NCBI RefSeq assembly: GCF_040546595.1
Contig: NZ_JBEPOB010000001.1
Span: 3,535,001-3,599,000, forward strand
Source of the DNA: Bosea sp. OAE506
Lineage (GTDB): Bacteria > Pseudomonadota > Alphaproteobacteria > Rhizobiales > Beijerinckiaceae
Direction of reading: 5' to 3'
Length of the DNA stretch: 64,000 bases
Positions within the stretch are counted from its first letter, which is position 1. Each line of letters opens with the position of its first letter. This document shows, in pieces, positions 1 through 8,401 of the stretch. The notes beneath the pieces are model-generated. The model was not told the DNA's origin and ran no database searches. It worked only from the letters and a program-made list of their open reading frames with translations. A program made the position numbers and the translations under genes.

Positions 1-2
1 AG

Positions 3-1010
3 AAGCTCGCCAAGGGCATGGCCATCCTGATCCGCGAGGGCTCGGTCTCGAAAGACCTGCTGCAGCTGATCCCGCTGATCTCGCGCGACGCCTCGCCCTT
101 CCTCGCCTTCTGCACGGATGACCGCAACCCGCTCGACATCGCCGAGGAAGGCCATCTCGACTTCATGATCCGCACCGCCATCGCCCGCGGCGCGGATGTG
201 CTGGCGACCTATCGCATAGCCTCGCTCTCGGCGGCGCGGCTGTACGGCCTGTTCGACCGCGGCTTCATCGGCCCGGGCAAGCGCGCCGACATCGTGCTAG
301 TCGAGGACCTCGCGGCCTGCTCGGTGAAGCGGGTCTTCGCTGGTGGACGGCTGGTCGAGGATGGGCTCTTTGCCGACCGCGTGCCGGTGGCCCCGGTCGG
401 GCTCGGCAGCGTGAAGCGCCGGACGCTCACGGAGAGCGACTTCAGGGCAGTGGCCCGGGAGGGCGAAACGCCGGTGATCGGGGTGGTGCCCGGCCGCATC
501 ATCACCGAGCGGCTGGCGATGCGGCTCCCGGTCCGCGACGGAGAGGCCCTGCCCGATTTCGATCAGGACGCGGTCAAGGTCACGGTGATCGAGCGCCATG
601 GCAAGAGCGGCGGCATCGTCACGGGCTTCGTCCATGGCTTCGGCATGAAGAGCGGCGCGATCGCCTCCTCCGTCGGCCATGACAGCCATAATCTCTGCGT
701 CGTCGGCGTCGACGAGGCCTCGATGGCCACCGCTGCCAACCGGCTGATCGCCATCGGCGGTGGCTTCGCGGTGGCCGATCGCGGGGTTGTGACGGCGGAA
801 CTGGCGCTGCCGGTGGCAGGGCTGATGAGCGACCAGCCCTTCGAGACCGTGCGGCACGGGCTCGAGGATCTGCGCGCGGCCGCCAAGGCGCTCGGCGTGG
901 TGCTGGCAGAGCCCTTCCTGCAGGTCGCTTTCCTGACGCTGCCGGTGATCCCGCATCTCAAGATCACCGACAAGGGGCTGGTCGATGTCGATGCGTTCGA
1001 CTTCGTGTAG
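3..1010 (+). CDS. ade: Adenine deaminase, 5'-truncated by the window edge
   Basis: The reading frame is open from the first bases, so the true start lies outside the window. The protein reads like the C-terminal half of adenine deaminase (adenine to hypoxanthine plus ammonia, purine salvage, cytoplasm). It has the amidohydrolase segment FCTDDRNP followed by the GFIGPGKRADIVLV barrel-closing strand. The C-terminal adenine-deaminase domain then includes KSGGIVTGF, SVGHDSHNLCVVG and IGGGFAV. The ending SDQPFETV...LKITDKGLVDV is also typical. It converges on the minus-strand comC-like gene, with a palindromic repeat between them. Family assignment is confident; the metal site and start cannot be seen. 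Confidence 0.9.
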   Translation, partial: KLAKGMAILIREGSVSKDLLQLIPLISRDASPFLAFCTDDRNPLDIAEEGHLDFMIRTAIARGADVLATYRIASLSAARLYGLFDRGFIGPGKRADIVLVEDLAACSVKRVFAGGRLVEDGLFADRVPVAPVGLGSVKRRTLTESDFRAVAREGETPVIGVVPGRIITERLAMRLPVRDGEALPDFDQDAVKVTVIERHGKSGGIVTGFVHGFGMKSGAIASSVGHDSHNLCVVGVDEASMATAANRLIAIGGGFAVADRGVVTAELALPVAGLMSDQPFETVRHGLEDLRAAAKALGVVLAEPFLQVAFLTLPVIPHLKITDKGLVDVDAFDFV

Positions 1011-1017
1011 CCGGCAC

Positions 1018-1119
1018 GTCATTCTCGGGCGAAGCGCAGCGCAGACCCGAGAATCTCCGGCAGGATGAGGCTTTGGCCTGCACCTGCCTTGAGATGCTCG
1101 GTTCAAGCCCGAGCATGAC
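1018..1119. repeat. GTCAT...ATGAC palindromic intergenic repeat, copy 1
   Basis: A 102-bp element starts GTCATTCTCGGG and ends CCCGAGCATGAC. It holds two hairpins: the first pairs ATTCTCGGG with CCCGAGAAT, the second pairs ATGCTCGG with CCGAGCAT. It lies between two convergent genes and could act as a bidirectional terminator. Related copies lie at 36386, 38182 and 52780. Confidence 0.7.
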
Positions 1120-1126
1120 GCGAAGC

Positions 1127-2107
1127 TCACTTCGCGAGCAGTTCCTCCGGCATTTCAATCCCTTCAGCCCGCGCCTTGGCACGCAGAGTCAGGCGCCGGA
1201 CGCCGGGCAGACGCGTGCCCTCCTGAGCCTCGATGGCGTGGACCAGCGCGCGCATGCGCTCGTCGAACCAGTTGCCGCCCATGGCGTGCGGGTCGATCGC
1301 GAGGATGAGCTGTCCGGTGTCGGGCGGGCCGCCCTCGGTATCGAGGAAGGAGGAGGCCTGAAAGCCGAAATGCGCGCCGACGAGGGCCGCGGCCAGGATC
1401 TCGACCATCATGGCCAGGGTCGCGCCCTTGGCGTCGCCGAGCGGGACCATGGTGCCGGCGAGCGCCGCAGCCGCATCCGTCGTCGGCTTGCCGTGGACGT
1501 CGAGCGCCCAGCCCTCGGGGATGGCTTGCCCCTTCTGCTTGGCGGCAACGATCGGGCCGCGGGCGACCTTGGATAGCGCCATGTCGATGACGACGGGCTC
1601 TCGCCCGGCCAGCGGCGCGGCAAAGGCGATCGGGTTGGTGCCGAAGACCGGCTTGGAGCCGCCCCAGGGCGCGATCGCGCCCGGCGTGTTGGCGAAGAGC
1701 ATGGCGACGAGGCCCTGCTCGGCGAGGCGCTCGACATGCAGGCCGGCGGCGCCGCAATGGTTCGAGCGGCGGATCGGCGCGGCGATGATGCCCTGCTCGC
1801 GGGCGAGGTCGGGGATTTCGGCGATGGCGAGGTCGATCGCCGGGTAGGCGAAGCCGTGGCCTGCATCGATCGCCAGCACGCCGGGCTTCGGCCGGCTCGC
1901 CTTGGGCACGACCTGCCCGTCGATCTTGCCGGCTTTCAGCATGGCGAGATAGGTCGGCACGCGCGACAGGCCGTGGCCCTTGAGCCCGTCCGCCTCGGCC
2001 ATCACCAGCGCCCAGGCGACGGAGGCTGCGTTCGCCGGCGAGGCGCCGGCCGCAGCGAAGATGTCTGTCAGGCGGGTCTCGGCATTCTCCAGAGAAAACC
2101 GCGTCAT
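1127..2107 (-). CDS. comC: Ldh2-family dehydrogenase, probable (R)-sulfolactate dehydrogenase
   Basis: This 326-aa protein belongs to the malate/L-lactate (Ldh2/YlbC) NAD(P)-dependent dehydrogenase family. It carries the conserved DGLKGHGLSRV and SNHCGAAGLH segments near residues 40 and 115, and GGSKPVFGTNPIAFA. Its start overlaps the slcC stop by 4 bp (ATGA), so the two are translationally coupled. In known sulfolactate degraders a ComC/SlcC pair acts as a two-step racemase, interconverting (S)- and (R)-sulfolactate through sulfopyruvate to feed SuyAB. That role is inferred from the neighbours; by sequence alone it could be a malate, lactate or ureidoglycolate-type dehydrogenase. Confidence 0.72.
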   Translation of the reverse strand: MTRFSLENAETRLTDIFAAAGASPANAASVAWALVMAEADGLKGHGLSRVPTYLAMLKAGKIDGQVVPKASRPKPGVLAIDAGHGFAYPAIDLAIAEIPDLAREQGIIAAPIRRSNHCGAAGLHVERLAEQGLVAMLFANTPGAIAPWGGSKPVFGTNPIAFAAPLAGREPVVIDMALSKVARGPIVAAKQKGQAIPEGWALDVHGKPTTDAAAALAGTMVPLGDAKGATLAMMVEILAAALVGAHFGFQASSFLDTEGGPPDTGQLILAIDPHAMGGNWFDERMRALVHAIEAQEGTRLPGVRRLTLRAKARAEGIEMPEELLAK

Positions 2108-3033
2108 ACCCTGTCCTCCAGCGCCGCCATGACCCGCTCGGCCACGAACCCGGAGACGCGGCCGTTCGACTCGACCGTGTTGCCGGCAATGTGGGGCGTC
2201 AGGATCAGATTGGGCACATCGGCGAAGAGCTTGCCGGCGCCGCGCAGCGGCTCCTCGGCGAAGACGTCGATGGCTGCGCCGCCGAGCTTGCCGGCCTTTA
2301 GCGCGCCCACCAGCGCGGCCTCGTCCATGATGCCGCCGCGCGCCGCGTTGATCAGGATCGCGTCAGGCTTCATCCGGGCGAGCGCATCCTTGCCGATCAA
2401 CCCCTTGGTCTCGGGCGTCAGCGGCAGATGGATGCTGACGACGTCGGAATTCGCCAGCAGCGCATCGAGTTCGAGCCGCTCGGCCGAGGCCCAGGCCGGA
2501 TGATCGGCTGCGACATAGGGGTCGTAGGCCGCGACCGTCATCCCGAGCAGGCGGCCATGGGCGGCGGTGTCGCGGGCGATGGCGCCGAAGCCGACGAGGC
2601 CGAGCCGCTTGCCGGCGATCTCACGGCCGATCAACTTCGTCTTGGGGAACTCGCCCGCGACCATCGCGGCATTGGCGAAATAGGCGCCTCGAAGCAGCAT
2701 CATGGCGCTGCCGATGACGTATTCGACGACGGAGAGGCTGTTGGCCCCCGTGGCCGGGAAGACCTTGATGCCGCGCGCCTCGCAGGCGTCCATGTCGATG
2801 TTGTCGAGGCCGACGCCCAGCCGCCCGACGACCTTCAGCTTCTTCGCCGCCTCGAGCACCGGGCCCCTGACATTGGTCTGGTTGCGGACGATCAGGGCCG
2901 GGACGTCGGCGACGAGCTTCGCCAGTTCGTCGGGCTTGCCGAAGAGCTCGGGGTCGTGATGGACCTTGTAGCGGGCGCTCAGCGCCGCGACCGCCGCCTC
3001 GTCCATGAATTCCGTGATGACGATGTCAGTCAT
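2104..3033 (-). CDS. slcC: D-2-hydroxyacid dehydrogenase, probable (S)-sulfolactate dehydrogenase
   Basis: A 309-aa member of the D-isomer-specific 2-hydroxyacid dehydrogenase family. It shows GRLGVGLDNID near residue 90, a nucleotide-binding GLVGFGAIA around 145, the catalytic Arg region INAARGGIMDE, and the catalytic His in LILTPHIAGNT. The start has a GGAAGGG ribosome site. It lies 23 bp after the YeiH-type gene and overlaps comC by 4 bp. Pairing with an Ldh2-family enzyme and suyAB points to (S)-sulfolactate oxidation to sulfopyruvate. Phosphoglycerate or other hydroxyacid dehydrogenase activity cannot be excluded from sequence. Confidence 0.72.
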   Translation of the reverse strand: MTDIVITEFMDEAAVAALSARYKVHHDPELFGKPDELAKLVADVPALIVRNQTNVRGPVLEAAKKLKVVGRLGVGLDNIDMDACEARGIKVFPATGANSLSVVEYVIGSAMMLLRGAYFANAAMVAGEFPKTKLIGREIAGKRLGLVGFGAIARDTAAHGRLLGMTVAAYDPYVAADHPAWASAERLELDALLANSDVVSIHLPLTPETKGLIGKDALARMKPDAILINAARGGIMDEAALVGALKAGKLGGAAIDVFAEEPLRGAGKLFADVPNLILTPHIAGNTVESNGRVSGFVAERVMAALEDRV

Positions 3034-3056
3034 GGCAGGCCCTTCCGGTGATGGCG

Positions 3057-4121
3057 TCAGCCGAGCGCGATCAGGCCGGCTGTGACGATGACGAGGATGA
3101 CGAGGCTCGTGCCGGTGACGAGCGCCAGATGGCGCCAGCCGAGCCGAGCCATCGCGCCGAGCGAGGTGCCGAGCCCGAGCGCGGCGATGGCGATCAGCAG
3201 GCCCCAGCCCGAGATCGCCAGAAGCAGGCTACGCAGCGGTGAATAGAGCGGCGCCAGGCCCGGCTGGAGCAGGAGCACGCTGTTCACCAGGCAGAGCACC
3301 AGGAACATGATGGCGAAGACCGGCACGGGAACCTTCGCCCTGTCGGCGACGCCCCCGGCGCGCTTGGCATCGTCATGGACAAGCCACCAGCCGACGATCA
3401 GCACGGCGGGCAGCAGCAGGAAGACGCGGAACAGCTTGACGATGATCGCCGCGTTCGACGCCTCGACCGAGACGGACTGGCCGGCACCGACGACCTGCGC
3501 GACGTCATGGATGGTGGCGCCGAGCAGGATACCGGTCTGGGCCGGCGTGAAGCCGAGCCAGACGCAGAGCAGCGGATAGGCCAGCATCGCGACCGTCGAG
3601 AGCGCGTTCATCGCGATGACGGTGAAGGCGACGTCCGCGGCCTTGCTCTTGTAGTCCGGCACCACGGTGGCGGTGGCGAGGGCGGCCGAGGCGCCGCAGA
3701 CGGCGGTGGCGACGCCGCCCAGCGCGCCCATGCCGGTCTCGCGGCCGAGCCAGCGCGCCAGCAGGAAGCCGGACAGGATGGTGGCGGCCATCGCCACGAT
3801 GACGAGCAGCGCCGTGGTCGCTCCGAGCGCGATAATGTCGCCCAGCGCGACGCGCAGGCCCAGAAGCGCGATCGCCCAGCGCAGCATCTTCTTGACGCAG
3901 AAAGTCATGCCGGCCTGGAAGCGCGGCGCGTTGGCCAGCGGGTGCAGGACCATGCCGATGACCAGCGCGATCACCACGGCGGGGATGCCGAAACGCCCAC
4001 CAGCCGCCGACTTCACCAGCGGCTCGGCAATGTAGGCGGCAACCGCGACCGCGGCGGACAGCGCGATGCCGTCGAGGAGCGGACGCCAGGCACTGACGCG
4101 GGTCGTCGTCGCGATGGACAA
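3057..4121 (-). CDS. YeiH/UPF0324-family membrane protein, putative sulfite/sulfate exporter
   Basis: A 354-aa polytopic inner-membrane protein with about ten hydrophobic segments and the family motifs ATAVCGASAA and GILLGATIHDVAQVVGAG. The start codon is TTG, nine bases after a GGGAG ribosome site; no better ATG precedes the first membrane segment. UPF0324/YeiH proteins occur next to sulfonate desulfonation genes, where they are proposed to export the sulfite or sulfate released. Here the gene sits between suyB and slcC on the same strand, so export of sulfite from sulfolactate cleavage is the best guess. Transport has not been shown for most members. Confidence 0.78.
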   Translation of the reverse strand: MSIATTTRVSAWRPLLDGIALSAAVAVAAYIAEPLVKSAAGGRFGIPAVVIALVIGMVLHPLANAPRFQAGMTFCVKKMLRWAIALLGLRVALGDIIALGATTALLVIVAMAATILSGFLLARWLGRETGMGALGGVATAVCGASAALATATVVPDYKSKAADVAFTVIAMNALSTVAMLAYPLLCVWLGFTPAQTGILLGATIHDVAQVVGAGQSVSVEASNAAIIVKLFRVFLLLPAVLIVGWWLVHDDAKRAGGVADRAKVPVPVFAIMFLVLCLVNSVLLLQPGLAPLYSPLRSLLLAISGWGLLIAIAALGLGTSLGAMARLGWRHLALVTGTSLVILVIVTAGLIALG

Positions 4122-4201
4122 GATCGAAGGCTCCCGAGTGTTCGGCCGGGGCGATGGGAGTGCCGGGGCGGAGCGTGGCCGCCCCGGCTGTTAGCAGTCG
4201 C

Positions 4202-5482
4202 TCAGGCCGAGCGGTAGAGCTTGGTCATCGAGAATTCGCGGTGCCCCAATGCTTCCGCTGCAGTCAGGCGGCCATTGGCGGTGCGCACGATGTTCTCGAT
4301 CAGGGCGTCGCCGGCCTGCGGGATCGTCATGTCGCGGCGCAGGATGCCGGAGACGTCGACGTCGATATGCTCCGGCATGGTGCGCATCGTCTTGGGGTTG
4401 CCGGTGATCTTGATGACCGGGACGATCGGGTTGCCGATGACGTTGCCCTGGCCGGTCGGGAAGGTGTGCACGACATAGCCGCCCGCCGCCATCAGGGTCA
4501 CGCATTCGGCCGCGGCCGAGGAGGTGTCCATGTAGTAGAGGCCCGGCCCCTTGGTCGGCGCCTGCGCCGGCTCGAGGATGTCGATGTATTTGCACTCCCG
4601 GCCGATCTTCTCGAGGTTGCCGAGCGCCTTCTCCTCGATCGTGGTCAGGCCGCCGGCGATGTTGCCCTTGGTCGGCTGCGAATCGGAGAGATCGTCGGTC
4701 TTGTGGGCCTCGATCACGTCGTCCTGATAGGCCTTCCACATCTTGTACCAGCGTTCGCCCACCTCGGGCGTCGCCGCGCGGGCCTTGCAGAGATGCTCGG
4801 CGCCGGTGATCTCGGAGGTCTCGCCGAAGACGCCGTAGACGCCGCGCGGAATCCACTTGTCGTACATGTTGCCGACGGTCGGGCAGGAGGAGAGGCCCGT
4901 CGTGGTGTCGGATTCACCGCATTTGGTCGAGACCCAAAGCTCCTCAATGCCGCACTTCACGCGCTGCAGCTCGGTCGCCCACTGGACGAATTCCTTGGCG
5001 ACATAGGAGGCACGGGCGATCGTCGAGATGTCGCCATGGCCCTCGATGCCGAAGCCGACGACGGGCTTGCCGGTGGCGGCGATGCCATCGACGACGCGCT
5101 TGGTCCAGCCGTCCTCGATGCCGATGACGACCACGGCGGCGACGTTCGGGTTGGAGCCCGTGCCGATCAGGGTGCGGAAATGGAGCTCCAGATCCTCACC
5201 GAACTGCAGGCGGCCATAGGCGTGCGGGATCGCCAGCGTGCCCTTGACGTTGTTGGCGACGGCCTCGCAGGCGGCGTTGGAGAGATCGTCGAGCGGCAGC
5301 AGCAGCACGTGATTACGCACGCCGACGCGGCCGTTCTCGCGGCGCCAGCCGAAGAACGAGTCGAGGTTGCGGCCGGTCGGGCGGCGGACGACGGGGGTCT
5401 TGAACTCGGGAGCCTCGATCTTGCGACCCTTGATGCGGGCGAGCTTGCCTTTGACGAGATCGAAGTTGGCGACGATCGACAT
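4202..5482 (-). CDS. suyB: UxaA-type dehydratase large subunit, probable (2R)-3-sulfolactate sulfo-lyase subunit beta
   Basis: A 426-aa protein homologous to the C-terminal catalytic part of altronate/galactarate dehydratases. Visible motifs are [12 protein letters not shown] near residue 50, [18 protein letters not shown] near 210 (Cys residues typical of the family's metal site), and [11 protein letters not shown]. The N-terminal SAF domain is missing and is encoded separately by suyA 76 bp upstream, which is the SuyAB arrangement rather than the fused UxaA one. SuyAB cleaves (R)-sulfolactate into pyruvate and sulfite in the cytoplasm. An AGAGGAAA ribosome site supports the start. A split sugar-acid dehydratase is the alternative. 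Confidence 0.8.
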   Translation of the reverse strand: MSIVANFDLVKGKLARIKGRKIEAPEFKTPVVRRPTGRNLDSFFGWRRENGRVGVRNHVLLLPLDDLSNAACEAVANNVKGTLAIPHAYGRLQFGEDLELHFRTLIGTGSNPNVAAVVVIGIEDGWTKRVVDGIAATGKPVVGFGIEGHGDISTIARASYVAKEFVQWATELQRVKCGIEELWVSTKCGESDTTTGLSSCPTVGNMYDKWIPRGVYGVFGETSEITGAEHLCKARAATPEVGERWYKMWKAYQDDVIEAHKTDDLSDSQPTKGNIAGGLTTIEEKALGNLEKIGRECKYIDILEPAQAPTKGPGLYYMDTSSAAAECVTLMAAGGYVVHTFPTGQGNVIGNPIVPVIKITGNPKTMRTMPEHIDVDVSGILRRDMTIPQAGDALIENIVRTANGRLTAAEALGHREFSMTKLYRSA

Positions 5483-5558
5483 GGACGTTTCCTCTTTTGG
5501 CTAAGCGGGCTCGACCCTGATGGGAGCCCTTGGCGGCACGGTCAGACGGGCGAGGCGC

Positions 5559-5846
5559 TCACCAGCGCTTGGTCTTGGCGTTGTGGACGTGGAGATGCTC
5601 GCCCTGCTTCACGTCGGCGCGGGCCTGGCCGATGTCCTGGCCGTATTTCCAGATCGTCTCGCCCTTCTTGATGTCCTTGAGCGCGACCTTGTGACCGATC
5701 GGGATGTCCATCTTCGCGGTCAGGCGGAAGTCGGAATTGTCGTGCGTGATCACGCACAGCATGTCGGTGCCGGCCTTCAGGCCTTCGACGACGACGACGC
5801 CGACGGTGTCCTTCTTCTCATGGACCAGGAGGTGGGGCTTGCTCAT
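5559..5846 (-). CDS. suyA: SAF-domain small subunit, probable sulfolactate sulfo-lyase subunit alpha
   Basis: A 95-aa single SAF domain beginning MSKPHLLVHEKKDTVGVVVVEGL and ending HLHVHNAKTKRW, with DIPIGHKVALKDIKKGE in the middle. This matches the short N-terminal domain of UxaA-type dehydratases, split off as in SuyA. A GAGGAAA ribosome site precedes the ATG. It is the first gene of the minus-strand operon suyA-suyB-yeiH-slcC-comC, and its promoter region is shared with the divergent GntR gene. Confidence 0.8.
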   Translation of the reverse strand: MSKPHLLVHEKKDTVGVVVVEGLKAGTDMLCVITHDNSDFRLTAKMDIPIGHKVALKDIKKGETIWKYGQDIGQARADVKQGEHLHVHNAKTKRW

Positions 5847-5913
5847 CGGGGTTTCCTCGCTGCGATCGTCTCCCGGCCCGCTCCAATTCAGGACTCGACC
5901 GGCTGCATGACAA

Positions 5914-5927
5914 GTCTTATATAAGAC
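5914..5927. promoter_or_regulatory. Perfect 14-bp palindrome, probable GntR operator
   Basis: GTCTTATATAAGAC is a perfect 14-bp inverted repeat in the 83-bp divergent gap between suyA and the GntR gene. It ends two bases before the only plausible ATG of the regulator. Short AT-rich GTNT...ANAC palindromes are typical GntR-family operators. Autoregulation plus control of suyA is inferred. Confidence 0.7.
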
Positions 5928-5929
5928 AT

Positions 5930-6694
5930 ATGACCGAGCACAAGCGCGAAATCGCGCATCCCCCCGAACCGGCCGGCAGCGCCGAAATTCTCGGCTTCCG
6001 GCCGCTCTACCGGCAGGTGAAGGACCATTTCGTGCGCCGACTCGTCGATGGCGTGTGGGCGCCGGGAACGGCGTTGCCGAGCGAGGGGCAGCTTGCGGCC
6101 GAACTCGGCGTGAGCCAGGGCACTGTCCGAAAGGCGCTCGACGAACTTGCCGCCGAGAACCTGCTGGTGCGCCGCCAGGGGCGCGGCACCTTCGTTGCCG
6201 AGCATGACGAGCAGCGCATCCTGTTCCAGTTCTTCAAGCTGGTGCCGGACGATGGCGTGGCGCAGTTCCCCGACAGCACGGTTCTGGCGACCGAGAGTGC
6301 CGAGGCCGACGATGCGGAGCGCGCCGCGCTGGCGCTCGAGGCGGGAGAGACGGTGCTGCGCATCCGGCGCATCCGCTCGCTCGGCGGCAAGCCGCAGGTC
6401 CTCGAGACCGTCAGCCTGCCTGAGCGCCGCTTCCCAGGCCTCGCCGACGGGCCCATTCCGAACAATCTCTACAGCCTGTTCGCCACGCGCTACGGCGTGA
6501 CGGTGGCCCATGCCCGCGAGCGGCTGAAGGCGGTCGCGCTCTCGCCCGACGAGGCGCGCCGCCTCGGAGCCGCAGCCGGCACGCCCGCGCTCTCGATCGA
6601 CCGCATCGCGCTGTCGCTGGAGGGCGTCCCCGTCGAGCGACGTCTCAGCCTGTGTCTGACCGAGGAGGCTCACTACCAGTCCGATCTGCGCTGA
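5930..6694 (+). CDS. GntR/HutC-family transcriptional regulator, probable regulator of the sulfolactate operon
   Basis: A 254-aa regulator. The N-terminal winged helix runs over residues 24-95 (PLYRQVKDHFVRRL, PSEGQLAAELGVSQGTVRKAL, RRQGRGTFV). A UTRA effector domain covers residues 100-250, with VLRIRRIRSLGGKPQVLET and ALSIDRIALS. It is divergent from suyA, and a perfect palindrome ends two bases before its ATG. No ribosome site precedes that ATG, so the transcript may be almost leaderless, and a bound repressor would sit on the start. A small sulfonate effector is an inference. Confidence 0.85.
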   Translation: MTEHKREIAHPPEPAGSAEILGFRPLYRQVKDHFVRRLVDGVWAPGTALPSEGQLAAELGVSQGTVRKALDELAAENLLVRRQGRGTFVAEHDEQRILFQFFKLVPDDGVAQFPDSTVLATESAEADDAERAALALEAGETVLRIRRIRSLGGKPQVLETVSLPERRFPGLADGPIPNNLYSLFATRYGVTVAHARERLKAVALSPDEARRLGAAAGTPALSIDRIALSLEGVPVERRLSLCLTEEAHYQSDLR

Positions 6695-6768
6695 CGCGTT
6701 CGCGGTCCCTGAACTTTCCCAAAAGCCGCCAAAGAGCGGCCGTTCAACACGACCCATGGAGGATACGC

Positions 6769-7746
6769 ATGAGCATGACCAAAAGGGCGGCCCTGGCCGC
6801 GTTGCTGTCACTGGGGCTGGCTGCGCCGGCGCTGGCGCAGAGCTTTCCGACCAAGCCGATCACGGTGATCGTGTCCTTCGCGGCCGGTGGTCCGAGCGAC
6901 GTGATCGCGCGGCTGCTGGGCGAGCAGATGAGCAAGACGCTCGGCCAGCCGGTCGTGGTCGAGAACGTCGCGGGAGCGGGCGGCACGGCGGGCGCCAAGC
7001 GCGCGGCCGCGGCCGAGCCGGACGGGCACACCATCCTGATCCACCATCTCGCGCTCGCCGCGGCGCCGGCGCTCTACGCCAATCTCGGCTACGACACGAA
7101 GACCGCCTTTGCGCCGATCGGGCTGGTCAACACCGGTCCGATGGTGATCGCCAGCAAGCTCGCTTTGCCACCGACGGACGCGAAGTCCTTCTTCCCCTAC
7201 ATCAAGGAGAATGCCGAGAAGCTGACGGTGGCGCATGCCGGCGTCGGCTCGAACTCGCATCTTTGCGCCGTGCTGATGTCCCAGCAGCTCGGGGCCAAGT
7301 TCAATCAGGTCGCCTATCGCGGTACGGGACCGGCGATGAACGACCTGGTGGGCGGCCAGATCGACATCCTCTGCGACCAGTCGACCTCTGCGATCCCGCA
7401 GATCACCGGCAAGAGCATCCGCGCCTATGCCGTGACCTCGACGCAGCGGCTCGACGTTCTCCCCGATGTCCCGACCATGGCGGAAGCGGGCGCCAAGCTC
7501 GACATGACGATCTGGCACGGTCTCTACGCGCCGAAGGGGACTCCCGCCCCGGTTCTGGACAAGCTCAACGCGGCGCTGCGGACGGCGCTGAAGGAGCCGG
7601 CCGTGGTCGAGAAGTTCAAGGCCTTCGGCACCAGCACCTTCCCCGAGAGCGAGATGAGCCGCGACGCGCATGCCAGGCTCTTCGCGGCCGAAGTCGACAA
7701 ATGGGCGACGTCTCTCGCGGCGGCCGGCGTCAAGCCGCAGGGCTGA
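6769..7746 (+). CDS. TctC/Bug-family tripartite tricarboxylate transporter substrate-binding protein
   Basis: A 325-aa periplasmic protein with a signal peptide ending around ALAQS. The mature part begins with the Bug-family FPTKPITVIVSFAAGGPSD and continues through VVVENVAGAGG, VAYRGTGPAMNDLVGGQID and LDVLPDVPTMAEAG. A GGAGGA ribosome site six bases before ATG 6769 fixes the start. TTT transporters are known to import sulfolactate in some degraders, and this gene follows the GntR regulator, so a sulfonate ligand is plausible. No tctA/tctB membrane partners are in the window. Confidence 0.85.
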   Translation: MSMTKRAALAALLSLGLAAPALAQSFPTKPITVIVSFAAGGPSDVIARLLGEQMSKTLGQPVVVENVAGAGGTAGAKRAAAAEPDGHTILIHHLALAAAPALYANLGYDTKTAFAPIGLVNTGPMVIASKLALPPTDAKSFFPYIKENAEKLTVAHAGVGSNSHLCAVLMSQQLGAKFNQVAYRGTGPAMNDLVGGQIDILCDQSTSAIPQITGKSIRAYAVTSTQRLDVLPDVPTMAEAGAKLDMTIWHGLYAPKGTPAPVLDKLNAALRTALKEPAVVEKFKAFGTSTFPESEMSRDAHARLFAAEVDKWATSLAAAGVKPQG

Positions 7747-7820
7747 GGCGATCGCGCCCGTGCCCCCTTCCGCAGGCTGTGCCGCTCGCCTCGCGCGGCG
7801 GCACATGCTAGGGGCCGGCG

Positions 7821-8327
7821 ATGTCCAGCAATGTCGTGACGCTCGAAGCCTTCGCCGCCCTGCCCGACCATGCAAGGCTGCTCGGGCTCGACCTAGGTAC
7901 CAAGACGATCGGGCTGGCGCTCTCCGACGTGGAGCGCCGGATCGCGACGCCGCTGGAAACGATCAAGCGGATCAAGTTCACGCAGGACGCCGCCGTGCTG
8001 TTGCAGATCGCGGCGAAATACGGCGTCGCCGGGCTGGTCGTCGGCCTGCCGCTCAACATGGACGGGACCGAGGGCCCGCGCGTGCAGTCGACGCGAGCCT
8101 TCGTGCGCCATCTGGTTCCGCTGACGTCGCTGCCGATCCTGTTCTGGGACGAGCGGATGTCGACGCTGGCGGTCACGCGCACGCTGCTCGATGCAGACGC
8201 CTCGCGCGCCAAGCGGGCAGCCGTGGTCGACAAGATGGCGGCGGCCTACATCCTCCAGGGGGCGCTCGACCGGCTCACCCGGATCGAGAACGCGGCCGCA
8301 GACGAGGCCGATCCCGACCAGCCCTGA
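7821..8327 (+). CDS. ruvX: YqgF/RuvX-family putative pre-16S rRNA nuclease / Holliday junction resolvase
   Basis: A 168-aa RNase H-fold protein. [15 protein letters not shown] at residues 24-38 holds the first catalytic Asp. [15 protein letters not shown] lies around 72 and [11 protein letters not shown] around 110, and a further Asp lies in the [14 protein letters not shown]-terminal motif. Length and motif order fit the family. Its members process the 5' end of pre-16S rRNA in E. coli and are also annotated as Holliday junction resolvases. It ends before a strong hairpin shared with the convergent gene. Confidence 0.88.
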   Translation: MSSNVVTLEAFAALPDHARLLGLDLGTKTIGLALSDVERRIATPLETIKRIKFTQDAAVLLQIAAKYGVAGLVVGLPLNMDGTEGPRVQSTRAFVRHLVPLTSLPILFWDERMSTLAVTRTLLDADASRAKRAAVVDKMAAAYILQGALDRLTRIENAAADEADPDQP

Positions 8328-8345
8328 CGGGCCCCCTCACCGGGC

Positions 8346-8382
8346 ACGAAAAAGCCCGCGCGTTTGACCGCGCGGGCTTGCG
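8346..8382 (-). terminator. Rho-independent terminator for the minus-strand gene at 8402-8782
   Basis: An 11-bp perfect stem (AAGCCCGCGCG pairs with CGCGCGGGCTT) with a 6-nt loop lies at 8352-8379. Read on the minus strand it is followed by a run of Ts, so it terminates the minus-strand gene. On the plus strand no T-run follows, though the stem may still slow transcription from ruvX. Confidence 0.85.
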
Positions 8383-8401
8383 AATCGATCTCCGTCGACG
8401 C

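Noticed and set aside
4154..5671. A 505-codon open frame antisense to suyB
   Set aside because: Shadow of suyA/suyB with repetitive composition.
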